A stretch of DNA of 64,000 bases from Plasmopara viticola (taxonomy: Eukaryota > Oomycota > Peronosporomycetes > Peronosporales > Peronosporaceae), in the NCBI GenBank assembly GCA_001695595.3, contig MBPM02000048.1, positions 124,001-188,000 on the forward strand. Direction: 5' to 3'. The notes below the pieces were generated by a model, which had not been told where the DNA came from, ran no database searches, and saw only the letters and a list, made by a program, of their open reading frames with translations. Both the position numbers and the translations under genes were made by a program. Below are positions 1-11,886 of this stretch, piece by piece; within the stretch, counting starts at the first letter, position 1; every line of letters starts with the position of its first letter.

Positions 1-371
1 ACGTGTTTTAAAGGAACTGGCGTGCACGATGTGCCACTTTCGAAGATTCTAACGCGGAATGTTGGCGAAGACCCTTCGAAACCATCGTTTTTCTGCAGAT
101 CACACATAAAAATATCATAGTGGCGTCACGCCATTCCTTAAGCAAATGCCACCGCCATGTCAGGTAATTTGAGCACAGTGTGTAGCGAGGCTGTCGTAGC
201 TATTTGCTTAAATACAGCGTCCTTTCAAATCTCTTGCCGTCGATTTGCGCTCAAAATCAATAGAATGTGCTGATCGCTATCTACCCGACGTCAAGAATTA
301 GTTTCGGTCTCATTTCCAAGACCTAATACAAATTTTTCTCAAAACTTAAGCCTATTTGAACTTATCAATCT

Positions 372-520
372 ATCTGCTCCACGGTAAGTGTTGTGATTAG
401 GCCATGTGCTGGCTTTTCTGTAAAGTAACGATTTCCCTCGTTAACATTTCAATGATTACATCATACATGTCTTACACAAAGGTAGTACCACCAGCTAGTG
501 TGCAGACACTGGGCTGATAC
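372..520 (+). repeat. Dispersed LTR-like repeat, copy 1
   Basis: This sequence holds two conserved blocks about 105 bp apart: a CATGTGCT...CTTTTCTGT block near 402 and an AGTGTG...CACTGGGC block near 500. The same pair, with similar spacing, recurs near 2.0, 4.0, 57.9 and 61.6 kb, always in plus orientation. This looks like fragments of one old retroelement LTR family. I cannot define its ends or see a target duplication. Confidence 0.4.
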
Positions 521-1937
521 ACTCTCCATTCTAGATTATAGTCTATGCAACAAAAACTTTTTTAACAGAGTCTGTCGATCAGGCATTACCATTGTGACTT
601 GTGCCGCTTCTTAAGAACCTGCACAATAAGCTGAATGAGCCTTAAAGCTTTTTGAGAGCAGATTTTATGAGTCAACCAACTACCATGTCGTCCATACCTT
701 ACGGACCGCCGAATTTTAAAACATCTGCAACACAAAACTTTAAGACACGAGCCAAGCCTGTTACCGCACGTCTTTTTACAGAACTATGCTAAGCCTGCAG
801 ATGACAAGTTATTTAACCGTAGATCGCAATTGCGACACGCCTGTTTGGTAAAATTGGAATAATGAATCAAGCGACATAGTCAGCAACGGCCCAAAAACTT
901 TGGCATTAGAAGGTAAATAGAGTGAGTCCTTCTTATGATAAAGCTCGAGCTCTATTCGTGAGTCTGCAGCTCGCACCACCGAGCTAAAATATAACGAAGG
1001 ACCGTCAAGTGGTACCCTATATTCACCATTAGATTATTTCCTTCATTTATCGGTTCCCACGTCTTCTTTGGCAGCCGTTCTTCCCTAGCCGAAGCAACAT
1101 ACGGTGAGTGTAAAAATTTTCACATGAGAAAGAAGGAGAATCACCCGCTTTGGTCAAGAGATGGCAAGAAGACCATGATGTCTGCTTTATATAGATTAAG
1201 ACGAGGAGGAAGGCTTTGATCGTCACGATCCTCAAAAGGCAAACAAGTGACTGACAAGAAAAGGTGATCTCCACGGTACGCATGGCTATACGGCAGAGGA
1301 TTGTGCATTTAATTTATCTTAGGTGAATAACGTCGCCTCACCTGAAGTATGGCTCGTAAGGCGACGTGCTCATTCCCGTGCTCGCCTACCGAGCTTCGAG
1401 ACAATCATTCCCTTTTTATGTATTGCTCCATCTGTAACAAGGCACCGTTTCGACTTTATAGATTCATGGAAGGATATTTTTCTCCCTGCCCTTTGGAATA
1501 CCGTGAGAGGGTTTTATTTGGGTGGACTATCAGCCGCGGGTATCGGCGCCATCAAGCGACAACTCCGCCAGCTTCTGCTGAAGATGCTCCAACAGAGTGA
1601 TATTGTAAGTGAAGAGCACGTTTTGACCACGTTAAAGGCTTTAACAGCCAAATTTTGCTCTCTTTGAGGCCGAGTGGTACTGTAATCTCATACATCCTGT
1701 ATTGTATCCGCTAAGGTTCATTAAAAAATCAGTGTTTACAACTCAGGTGTAGAGTGACTGCAAGCAATGCGGGACCGCCACAGCTATAAAATTATAAGCA
1801 GAATGTATAGGTATTTGACTATTGTTTTAACGCTCAGCAGGAGTCAGTACGAGCCTTAACACTAAGAGTTAGCATAACTCGTATATAATCAAATGTGAAC
1901 TTTGATTATGTATATAACTAAGTTTCCACGGGGTAAA

Positions 1938-2125
1938 TGTTACAATTACTACTCAGCATAGTAGTTTCTACTCATATGCATTGATCAGAGGTCTTTTGAC
2001 GATGTACTACTATTCTTTTAGCCCCAGTATCAAGTGCCCCTTTCTCGTTGATATTCGAAGCGATACATGACTATTGGTGAGGCCACAAACTAGTGTGACA
2101 CACACTGGGTTCGTGTAAGATCTTT
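1938..2125 (+). repeat. Dispersed LTR-like repeat, copy 2
   Basis: This is a degenerate copy of the same family. It starts with a CTACTCAGCATAGTA block that is also seen at about 59,010 (CTACCCAGCATAGTA). It ends with GTGTGACACACACTGGG near 2,091-2,107, which matches the block at about 57,935-57,955. Confidence 0.4.
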
Positions 2126-2149
2126 TACACAGGTGATCAGATCTTGTAT

Positions 2150-3473
2150 AAGATGGCAACGTCGATGGAGGATATCTTGAGATCACGTCGTGACATTTTT
2201 ACCGGATATATAGCGGATCTGATGCATCCTTCAATCGCAATCTCACTTTGAGTACTAATAGCCTTCTTGAGACTGCTTGTCCGCTTTTTTAAGTCCAATA
2301 ATTGCCACAAAGGCTATGCCATTGAGCCTATAGGAGACTTTACCATTTACAATGGAAGACTTGTCCAGCACAAGATTAAGCATTCGCAGGTGGAACATTG
2401 CACCGTACCGCCTGCATATATGAACCGAGTGCTATCGAAATTCAAAGGCGTATCTTCCTTGGACCAGATCTTTCGCTTTAAAAGCATTAAGATTCGCTGT
2501 TTACTTCTCGGCGAGATTGGCGATCCCAAAATTTATTTTTTTGCTCGTATTCGCTACGACACCGTTGACCATTGGTGTAACGACGTGTTTATGTATGTAC
2601 GGCAATGAGTTTTGCATCTTAGGACGATCGCTCAGTAGAACGTATGCTTCTTAAACAGACAGCGTCTTGGCTTCGAGTCAACTATGTCATACAGCAGACG
2701 CTGTCCCTGGTGAGCTTCCCTCGGTTGGTAAAGGGTCTCTTCACATTGAAATTTCGAGCTTGACTAGAAACGTCTCAGCCTAAGTCGGCTATACATTGCA
2801 TTGCAATGCAGCAAATTGCTTTGCACAACAAGTACAGCTCGGTTGATTGTTCGTGGCTCCACGTGCATCTGCATGGTCTATTAATTTTGCCCTTGCCTAA
2901 AACAAAGCACACTGTTCGGGTCGTGTGGCGAATACTATCCCTCACAAGCGCTGCTAAGAGGTTTACAAGTCGCTTCACCCATGTTGGTAGAGACGCGTTT
3001 ATTTAGCTTGCCTATCCCATCGACAGCATGATGCCAGTTCTAGCTCCACTGCGTTGTGTGATTGCCACCAATACGATTGATCTTAAGAGGTACTACGATC
3101 CTTAAGTATCCGAGTCTCGTATAGTTTCAAAAGTGTCCTGCGCATTCTCAAAGCGTTGCCTTCGTGCTTGTCAACAACCATGCTAGAGCAAAGACTAAGC
3201 TGCAATCTCGCACGCCAGTGGATGTTGCACCACAGCAAAAAAGAGCAAGCTGGCAGTCATCTCGACTTAAATTTATTTATGCCACTCATGACATGCAGTA
3301 AGTGTTGTGTCACGAGTACTGATCAAAGGATTTACGCGCTCTACTCACTATCATCGCTCCGAGCTCTTGACCTAGTGTTGTTTTCTGACACACCAATGTT
3401 CATCACACAGATGAACTCAGTCCAGTTAAGCGTCAATTTCGGTTCTGCTTCTTTACACATAAAAAAGGCATAG
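2150..3473 (+). pseudogene. Unassigned decayed coding-like region
   Basis: Three consecutive plus-strand stretches have protein-like composition in different frames. They are an ATG-initiated 33-codon ORF near 2,153, a 113-codon open frame at 2,267-2,608, and further open stretches at about 2,638-2,764 and 3,156-3,473. None shows a domain that I recognise, and I found no splice sites that join them into one frame. The open frame at 2,267-2,608 lacks an ATG at its start. A decayed gene or transposon product is the simplest reading, but chance ORFs cannot be excluded. Confidence 0.2.
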
Positions 3474-6400
3474 CTCATTTAAGCTAATGCAAGTGAGAAG
3501 ATTCGACCTCAGGGTATGTGGCGTGGGTATGTGGCGTTATATCCGCGCTACATTGTCATACCACGGAATTAGCGCCAAGATTAAACACTCCTTGACGCTG
3601 TCGTAATCAATGGCCTTCAAACCAAAATCTTGTGCCGTCACTGGCAATTTCGCTTTCGTCATTCGTGGTACACAATTTGCTGCAATCCCTGAGGATATTG
3701 AGCATACTACTCCTTAGTACTACCCTCACAGACTCAGGTGTAGATTGTCTACAAGTGCAACGGAAAGCCTTGTCTTTTTACTTAGGAAGGGCTTAAGCTC
3801 ATTTTTTTAATTTTTTTATTTACGCATAGACAACGCCGGTTGCAAAGGCTTCGAAGGTAAGTAATGGTCTTAATGCCCACTGTAGTATCTCTTTTGATTC
3901 CAAATGTAACGTAATTTAAACTTTATTTCTTGCGTTAGCTAAACCCCCACATACATTTAGCTAGAAGATGAAGCAGTAAATATGAGATAATGTACTGTTT
4001 CTCTATCAGCTCGTACTCGCTTCTAGTTGATGTTCAAAGCAATCTTTGCTTGTGTGGAATCATGTGTCTCACACTGAGTATGTGTAATTTCGTCGCACGA
4101 CAATTATCTTCGCCCAAGTCAAGCTGCCGCCTTTCAGTTTCGTATCCAACTTTGGGTGCGTAACTTTGTGCATTCCCTGCTGCTGTACAAATTTCGCCAA
4201 ATCAACGGTCCTAAACGATTAAATATAAACAGATCGCGATTCTATCGGCAGACGATGTTTGGAAGTTTTTCCGCCCGATTTTAGCACCTTTTGCAACGTG
4301 ATTATCTACATTTGGGCTCAGAATTTCACATAAAAAGCACCTATATTATCTCGCTCATGGGAAATAAATCGGCTTTAGCCAACTTTGATTGACACGATCA
4401 AAATTTCAATAAGTGTGCTTCTTCACTTAAGCGTAATGGATTGGGTTGAGCATAGCTGATTGAAAAGACACTATTTTCGTTCTTGTGGTCACTTCACCTC
4501 CTCAAATGGTGTGAGCTTGAAACGCGTCTTGAAGGCTGCCTGCATCTACACCTACATTCGAACTCAGTCCGGATACGCGACTTTTTTACCGCTAATCCGT
4601 GGCGTTACGAAGTACTCATAGTGGTAGACATGAATGTTTCGACCATGGCATGCCGTTTTCTTTTAAGAGACCGATTGGATGCCAAAACTGCACAAATGCA
4701 CCACGACAATCGATGCAGCGCATAATTGTACATCGACGTTAAAGGCACTTGCACTCTTAATAAGGTGACTATCACTAGGAAAAAAATCATTAAGCAGCGT
4801 CCGTATGGCTTTGAACGCGACTCGATAAACGAAAAATTGCTTCTTACAGTAAGCATTTTCTAGGAGTTAATATTTAAAAGTTCTGGTGAAATAATTAATA
4901 AAGAGCTTACAAATATTCTCAAATGAAACTCACCAGCTCTATTAATGGTTTTTGTTACAAGATTACAATCCATTAAGAAGACTCACCTGAGAAGACGCAT
5001 CAGCTACATTGTTTTTTTTGTTAACAAGATTGCAAACCATTATAAGACATACTTTTGAAAAAGTGAGTCGCCAGTGTATGTTTGGAAATCACATTTTTAG
5101 GCTTAATCTTAATTTATATCTACGTTGTAATGTAATGTATTACGTTATCGCGTTGCCAAGTTATGCACGTGCTAGGCTCAGTCTGGCTAGTCCACGGCAT
5201 AGAGTGTTGTCCGCATACGTCGGGTATCGTTCGGCGGGCAGGGCAGCCAGCACCGAGGTCGTGAGGGTCTTCCATTATTTTGTTTAGCTCCGACTTGGTA
5301 AGAGCCCAGGTGGCGCCCGGTGCTGGAGACCGTCGCGTCGAGGGTGAGACTCGTTTGAGACCTGCAGATGCTCGAGAGCACCTGCTCGAAGCGCGCGAGC
5401 ATTTATCCCCTGCGCTTGGAAGGAGGGCGTCACCCCAACCTTTTCCAAGACATATCCACGTTGGTATCGATAATTCTATGAGCCAGACGCTGTTTTTTTC
5501 TTCTTTTGTATTTATTAGCGTCCAGCCAGACGAACAGCTATCATCTTATGTGACTAAAAGCAGGTATGTTCTTGGGTAAAGTCAATATAGCGCGCACAAA
5601 ATCCACCTATTACAATGAACTGATTAATTAACCTACATTCAATTTCAAAATTACACAATATCTTTCATCTCACTACCACAACCCTTTTTTTCTCACCTTG
5701 GCGGTAGAGCGGCACAATCTCATGGCCGATGGGTTTGTCTGGAGTAAACAGAGCTATTGCGTGCTGTGAGGATACGTTGTCGTTGACTGATGACAGTCAC
5801 GTCCGTAACGTGTGCTGTTACAATCATATCTTATGCTACAGTAGAAATGGATATAAAACTAAAGAAGCATTGCTAATTTATAAATGTATTTTGACTGAAC
5901 GTAAAAATCTCGATTAATCAAAATAATACGAGTAATAGATTAAAAAGTAGTAGAGGATGGGGGCGGCGCACGCGCTCGCCCCCGCTGACAAAAATTCTAC
6001 TGTGGAACTACTCAAAAGAGCATTCCTGAACCCTTACAGCACCGGAGTGCAAGGGGCCTGCTCCGGCTCATGTCAACGCCCTCATTGAGCAGCGTCAAGC
6101 ACCAGTCAGGTAAGTATGATTTGAGCATTGAAAATCGTTCTTATAGTATATACTGTATTTAGACCTTACGGACAAGTTATATTTTTAAATGTAGGGTAAT
6201 TGCTACGAAAGACTTATTTGTATCGTTCGTGCACGGATTGAGAAATCACAAACACAACAGAGGCTTGTACAGAAAGTAGCTCGCCGTAGTGGTGAATTTT
6301 GGAACACATACTGATAAATTCATTTCACACGTAACCCCTTCGACTTTCAATTGAACATATATAGCTGAAAATAAACTTGTGTGTTGGGTACGCTACCATT

Positions 6401-7035
6401 GATTGCTTGGTAAATCAATTGGTGTCTTAGCACAAAGCGGATACATTGCTTTAATCTTAGAGTTAGTTTAGATCGTAAGCAAATTTTGACAGACTAAGTT
6501 GTAAATTCACGTTGCTAGCATAGGATAAAGCATATATAAAAACGCTGCTTGACCAACCTTTTGCCGCTTAAAGCATTAGAATGTACAACTGGTATTCCAA
6601 TTCGGTCAATCGTGACATGGTGAGTGCAGCGATGTGTGTCTACGTTGTCTAGACATTCATATTTTTTGCGTCTTCACGGGCCGCGCGCAGGACCTTTTCG
6701 AATTAGAGTCAACTTAAGTTCCAGGAAATAAATTGGCACTGATATATAAGACTAAATATCATTTACTCAGCAATACATCATTGCCTTAACTTATCTACGC
6801 TTCTAGCTTTAGCAATAGCAAAATTCACCTTTGACTCATGCCGCACCGTGGCGAGAGTGTTTCGCTTAAAGACCACAATCAGCGTATGTATGTACAACGC
6901 CCGTCGCCGAGAGAGGCAGTATGCTCGAGTAATCCACTCTCAGGGGTCAAAGTATTATAAATCCTTTCACCACGAAACTGTTATACACTTGATCTATTTA
7001 CCGCAATGAAATGACCCTTGGCATTGTACGGAACA

Positions 7036-7946
7036 ATGCACGTCATTGTCGTTTATGGGTATCTGCTCGTCGCTGGTCTCGCAGTAGCTGCTGAGACGAC
7101 AAACGACGGTGTGTGCGAGTGTTTACAAGATCCACCTAAACAGGCAAGTATCGACAATTGCTAAGCGTCTACGATTTACTAATATTGGTCAAGTAACAGA
7201 ATATCCAGCCGCTAGTTTTCTGCAATTGGTACAATACCAAGAGCTGCTGCTTGTCAGCGCACGACGCAGACATAAGCAACAAATTTCTTGCCCTAATCGA
7301 AGCTGGACCAGCGTGCGAAAAGTTCCAAAACCTTGCAAAGCGCTATCTCTCCTTTGTCTTTTGCTACGCATGCGATCCGGACGAGCCGACACACTTTACT
7401 ACGCCAGTGGATACGCACTTTTTCAATACAAGCTTTAAAACAGTCAAAATATGCACCAGTGTGGCTCGACACATGGCACCAGAGCTCTTTGCAGACTGCG
7501 GTCTGTTGCTACCTGACAGTCGCGAATCCATTTGCTCGCCAAACTCTCCCGTCGTGCCCCACAAAGTGTGGACTGGGTGCAAGGATCAACAACACATTTG
7601 CCAAGATCAGACGACGTCCACTTGGTATTGCTCCAACTCGAAATGCGGCGTTGCACAGACTCCAATCGGATTCAACGACGTGCCTTGCAACGCTTCGCGA
7701 CATACGTGTGACGGCGTCTTCATGTTTCTCAACGATAATCGCGCCGCCAAACCGCCCAATTATGAGCAATACCCCGTCGAAATCATTGACAAACAACTTT
7801 GCGAAAAGGAGCGTGGCAAAGTGGAAGGATCCTTTGAATGCAATTGCATGCACAACCCTTCTGTTGCCAGGAGGCCACCCCCGACATTGGGACTTGTTCT
7901 AGCAATCAGTATTCTAGCGGTGCTACATGCCATAGCAGACACATGA
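7036..7946 (+). CDS. Secreted folate-receptor-like cysteine-rich protein, probable GPI anchor
   Basis: Exons are 7036-7143 and 7200-7946, giving 284 aa. The intron (56 bp) has a CAG|GCAAGT donor, a TACTAAT branch site and a TAACAG acceptor, so it is a GC-AG intron. This splice keeps frame and joins the cysteines CEC to a FCNWYNTKSCC segment. Residues 1-20 form a signal peptide (hydrophobic core, then AVAA). The FC-W-SCC segment, the later FCYACDP and the CKxxxxxxC pattern resemble the disulphide-rich fold of folate/riboflavin-binding proteins. The last about 20 residues are hydrophobic after a short RRPPP spacer, as in a GPI-attachment signal. The protein is probably displayed on the cell surface. 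The ligand is unknown, and membership of the folate receptor family is inferred from the cysteine pattern. The gene converges with the AI-2E-like gene, with 47 bp between stops. Confidence 0.7.
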
Positions 7947-7993
7947 GAGACGATTTGAGATGACAAGACGGCTACCTATGTACGATTGCTCAG

Positions 7994-9532
7994 TTACGCC
8001 CGTATGTGGCTATTATTTGCACGATCCTTTTCACTTTCTGTCCGTACTTCCATCGTTTCAAACCCCTTTTGGTCATCCTCTTCCTTCTTATATCGACCAG
8101 TCTTATTGCCAAATCGGGTAAAGTAAGTGCCTTCTACTAGAGCAACAAATTCAGGCCACAATTTCAAGTGGCTGAGCATAATTTTTGCTGCAGCGGTTAG
8201 CGGTACTGACAACATCATGCCCACTACGCCCCACAAAAGACCCCACGCTGACAGTGACAGAATCACAATGACTGGATCAATCTCAAGCTTCCGACCAAAG
8301 ACTTTTGGCTCGACAAAGTTGCCCACAAACATGTGAAAACACATGGGCAGAAACATGGCGAGGAATTTCTCCATCGGGTTCATCAGCTCGGATGGAGTGA
8401 TCGCGATAATGCAAATGGGTGCAAACGACGCAATCATTGCACCGACGTTCGGAATCCAATTCAAGAGAAATGTCAACATGCCCCATACTACCGCGAGTCC
8501 GACGTTAAGCGACACGTAAACGATCGTGACCAGCAGAGCCACAAACAAGGACAGAAAGCACTTTAAAGTCACAAACCGCTGGATATCGTGGTCGATTTTT
8601 GACCAAACACCGCCCGCATCACTTGCACGAGTGCGTGTACATAGGAAATACGTGAGGTAGATGAGTGTCACAAACATGACCGAGAGTAAATTCATCGTTT
8701 CCGTGACGACAACACGCGCCAACTTGTCCACATTATCATGGAGCGTTGTCGTGATATTCACTGGGAGGCCAATCTGCCCTAGAAGATGCTCGACATTTGC
8801 GACTAAATGACTGTAACCAGTTTGATACGCAGTGGCATCGAGTGCATGGACCGAGAGCACAGTGATGTAACCCAACAGGCCAAAGAAGACAGACACGACA
8901 CTGACAGCCACAAGGGACGCGAGTGCACGTGAACAACCCCGCGACTTTCGACGAGCGTGGCGACCACGTGAGGTACAGACGCAGAGAAAATACTTGGGCG
9001 ATACATCAATTACTTCCACCAATGGATCCACGAGGTACCTGCGATCACCTTTAGTATACAAACACATAATAATAGTAATAACTGTGCTATGCGCTCTACG
9101 TACATAAGGAAAACAGCGAGGAAGAACGGAATCATTACCGCCTGGAAGTACGCAAGCAAGTAGCACGTTGCTGCCAATCTACGATGATCAAGCAATCCGA
9201 CGTGTTGATAAATTAGTCTACAAACGTCATAGAATCATGTAATCTTAAGCATTGGCGTACCCGGTTGCTAAAAGCGCTCCTTTCGTCTCAAGCGCCAAAT
9301 GCCGCACAGGACCATCTAACGCTGCGAGGACGTAATTCGCCACACTGTTATGAAAGTGTCGACCCTCTTCGTCGCTAGTGAAAACCGTATTGTCTTCGGA
9401 GGCAATCGAAATGGAAGACGACGACGTAGGAGACAACTGGACGTTCGAAAGGTTGCGTCGCACGGGCGCCGAGTGCGGTGGCTCCATGTCCAGTGAAGCG
9501 TAAGCTTGCTCTTTTTTGCCCACAAGCTTCAT
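7994..9532 (-). CDS. AI-2E / PerM family multi-pass membrane protein
   Basis: Exons on the minus strand are 9532-9261, 9178-9104 and 9038-7994, giving 463 aa. The introns are 82 and 65 bp with GTACGC and GTACGT donors. The splices restore a continuous TM segment ending FLMYLVDPLVEVID, which is diagnostic of the family. The first about 90 residues are a serine-rich cytosolic leader containing acidic runs. Several membrane segments follow, with the conserved WGMLTFLLNWIPNVGAMIAS loop and FVEPKVFGRKLEIDPVIVILSL region typical of PF01594. The family includes PerM-like permeases and AI-2 or Na+/H+ exporters in bacteria. The eukaryotic substrate is not known. The start at 9532 is chosen because the frame upstream overlaps the divergent NDUFA9 gene. 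The two starts are 74-128 bp apart, suggesting a shared promoter. Confidence 0.85.
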
Positions 9533-9660
9533 GTTGGAAAGTGACCGACGAAAATATCTGTCAAAAAATAATGTCCTAAGAATATTCACGGTACAATGCT
9601 TTTGAGATGTCGTGCGAAGGTCGCTCCTTCGTAGCCTCACAGCCGAAAGTTTCTTGTAAC

Positions 9661-10764
9661 ATGTCGGCACTCTCTCCTGTCGCCAGAGCAGTCCTGCGCC
9701 ACCCCGTGGGACGCTCACGTGGCGATGGAATCACGGCCACAGTCTTTGGCTCTACAGGATTTTTAGGACGCTACCTCTGTGCACATTTAGGTGCGAGAAT
9801 TTATATCAACTTGTTCAATTGATTCATGTTTTAACTAGAAGGTTTTTATTTGACGCCAGGCATCAATGGCAATGGCTACGTACTTCCGTACCGTGGAGAC
9901 GATGCGGAAGTGGCACATTTACGAGTGTCTGCTGACCTTGGGAACGTGGCTCCACACCCGTATCATCCACGCGATCGGGAGTCGATCTTTGAGGCGGTTA
10001 AGGGCTCGGACATTGTCATTAACCTTGTCGGCAAGCATTACCAGACAAAGCATATTGTGCCTTGGTGGATCAACTACACGTACGATGACGTGCATGTCGA
10101 AGTGGCTCGTACCATTGCCGAGGTGGCTAAAGAAGCAGGCGTACCTCGCATGGTGCACGTATCGTCGCTGCTGGCCCAGCCCAACTCGCCTTCCGAGTGG
10201 GCGGCTTCCAAATTTCGGGGCGAAATTGCCGTCCGCAAAGCCTTTCCTGGCGTCAATATCGTCCGCCCATCCAACATGTTTGGCCCTGAAGATCGTTTAC
10301 TCGTCTGGATGGGTAATCGCCTCACTTATGGCGCTTTGCCTGTCGTTGACAATGGAGATGCTGTCATCCAGCCCGTATACGTGAACGATGTGGCCAAAGC
10401 CATTTACCACATCACACAGGATGCGACGATGCAGGGCCAGACCTTTGAGCTTGTCGGTGACGAGGAGTTTACGTACAAGGAATTGGCCGATTACGTATTT
10501 GACGTCACCAAGCAGAACCCGAGACTGGTCAATCTACCGCTCCCCGTCGCCCAAGCCATTGGCTACTTTTGCGAGCAGTTTCCAGACCCAAAGTTCACGC
10601 GCGACTGGGCCACTCGTCTCAGTCTCGACGAGATCAAGACGTCGGACCTGCCTGGACTGCGCGAGCTGGACGTGGAGCCGTCCAAGCTAGAGAAGGAGGC
10701 GGCCAACTTTATGCTGAAATTTAACCCCGGTGGCCACTTTCAAGAGGTCTCTGGTTATCATTAA
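9661..10764 (+). CDS. NDUFA9: NADH:ubiquinone oxidoreductase 39-40 kDa subunit (NDUFA9)
   Basis: Exons are 9661-9790 and 9860-10764, giving 344 aa. The 69-bp intron has a GTGCGA donor and a GACGCCAG acceptor. The protein is an atypical short-chain dehydrogenase. The nucleotide-binding motif ATVFGSTGFLGRYL lies near the N-terminus, followed by SDIVINLVGKHY, WWINYTYDDVHVE and an INIVRPSNMFGPEDR-like segment (here VNIVRPSNMFGPEDR). This matches the accessory complex I subunit that holds NADPH at the matrix side of the inner mitochondrial membrane. I chose the ATG at 9661 because it starts a basic, acid-free presequence (SALSPVARAVLRHPVGR). An in-frame ATG at 9607 would add 18 residues. The gene is divergent from the AI-2E gene. 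Confidence 0.9.
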
Positions 10765-10926
10765 GCTGCCCAGTCATGTTGCTTAGCACCATGTAAGAGA
10801 ATAAAGCGAAATGAAAGGTTTTAATTGCGGTAAATGTACCTCTGCACCGGTTATACTAATCTATTTCTCGTCCATCGATGATGTTAGCGTAACAGCCACT
10901 CAGTGCTAAAGCAAGGGTCACGCACA

Positions 10927-11811
10927 ATGCTCGCTCGAGCTGTGACGTTGGCTGCACGAGTGCAGGCGCTACCTCAATTGCGAGGGCTCATTATTGCATC
11001 TGATAGTCATGCAATGCATAAGGTCAAAAAGACCTTGTGCTGGAGCCCAAGACGAACGAGACCACCTTGGTCGGGGCTGCAAGTTGCCATTGTGCGTACA
11101 CCTGGCCGTCGCTGCATTGTCACAGCCAGCAGTGAGATACCGCTACACTTTGATACACATCACGTAGTTAAAAGTTTGCAGGAGAAAGGTACAAACAGAG
11201 TTGCTTGCGCCGTGTTGAAAAGCCGAGTTGAAGCTCTTTCTTGTGACGATTGCCAGGCTTTTCAGTAGCCCAATCAGAGGCGATATTAGACGTGATGAAG
11301 GATGCCATGGCTGATTCCTTAGTGGCCCAAGCACGTATTGTAAGTGTTTAATAGTTGAATTGCTAGAGCCCATTCTTCGTACTCATCAATAGTGTCTAGT
11401 TGGCTACGAAATCGGAGCACGTAGAGCTCAAGGCGGAGCTGTCCGAGCGAGTATTTAACTCCACTCTTAAGTTTGGTGAGCTGTCCATGTTTGCAACTTC
11501 ATGACAGTAGCTCCTTGAACTGACACTTTACAGATATTGCACAGCGCCATTCCCGAGAGCTGCTAGAGCGCGACTTTAACACTTTGAAGCAGGATATCCG
11601 GATGCTCGAAAAGATCGATTTTGATAAAATTCGCATGGAGATTGCCGAGCTCGAAAAGAAGTTTCTACTCCAAAAGCAAGCGGAAGACGAGACGTTAAAC
11701 GAGCTACGGTTGTCAATGGAGAAGGTAGAGAAGCGCATGCTTCAGTATGCTGTAGGTTTTGCAGGGACCATCATGGCCGTAGGAGCGGCGCTAATGCGCT
11801 TGGTCCTGTAA
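10927..11811 (+). CDS. DUF1640 / CCDC90 (MCUR1-like) mitochondrial coiled-coil protein
   Basis: Four exons (10927-11188, 11257-11339, 11400-11475, 11534-11811) give 232 aa. All junctions keep frame and use GTACAA, GTAAGT and GTGAGC donors. A long basic presequence of about 75 residues is followed by FDTHHVVKSLQEKGF, the hallmark start of the DUF1640 domain. Next come a MKDAMADSL helix, a long heptad-rich coiled coil (about residues 125-205) and a C-terminal membrane segment (AVGFAGTIMAVGAALMRLV). Animal relatives (MCUR1, CCDC90B) sit in the inner mitochondrial membrane and influence the calcium uniporter or cytochrome oxidase assembly. The exact role here is inferred only from family. The stop lies 75 bp from that of the convergent Sen1-like gene. 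Confidence 0.85.
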
Positions 11812-11886
11812 CGTGTATACGAAATAGGATTAGATTGAATGACACAAAGCTGCGATCTTTTAATTGCAAGATAGTCAGGATAAGCG

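Larger units (their letters stand above)
1..7035. other. Gene-poor, AT-rich region with decayed repeats
   Basis: I see no intact gene here. The stretch is AT-rich with many stops in every frame. It contains degenerate copies of a dispersed LTR-like family (near 372-520, 1938-2125 and 3960-4095), a run of weakly coding-like sequence (about 2,150-3,473, listed separately) and two GC-rich patches unlike their surroundings. The first patch is about 5,180-5,440. The second is about 5,955-6,110 and includes a GC-rich hairpin (GGGGGCG and CGCCCCC arms at about 5,960-5,985). The ORFs in this region have no recognisable domains and no splice-linked continuation that I could find. Confidence 0.6.

Noticed and set aside
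1323..1667. 114-codon plus-strand ORF
   Set aside because: It starts at a non-ATG codon, has no domain, overlaps another frame of similar quality and lacks neighbours or splice support. It looks like a chance ORF.
5280..5579. ORF with a GETRLRPADAREH segment that briefly resembles an RXLR-type motif
   Set aside because: There is no signal peptide, the start is not a clear ATG in a leader, and no dEER or WY region follows. It does not meet the criteria for an effector.
9607..9660. Upstream ATG for NDUFA9
   Set aside because: It would put an acidic, cysteine-containing extension before a good mitochondrial presequence. It is possible but less likely than the ATG at 9,661.
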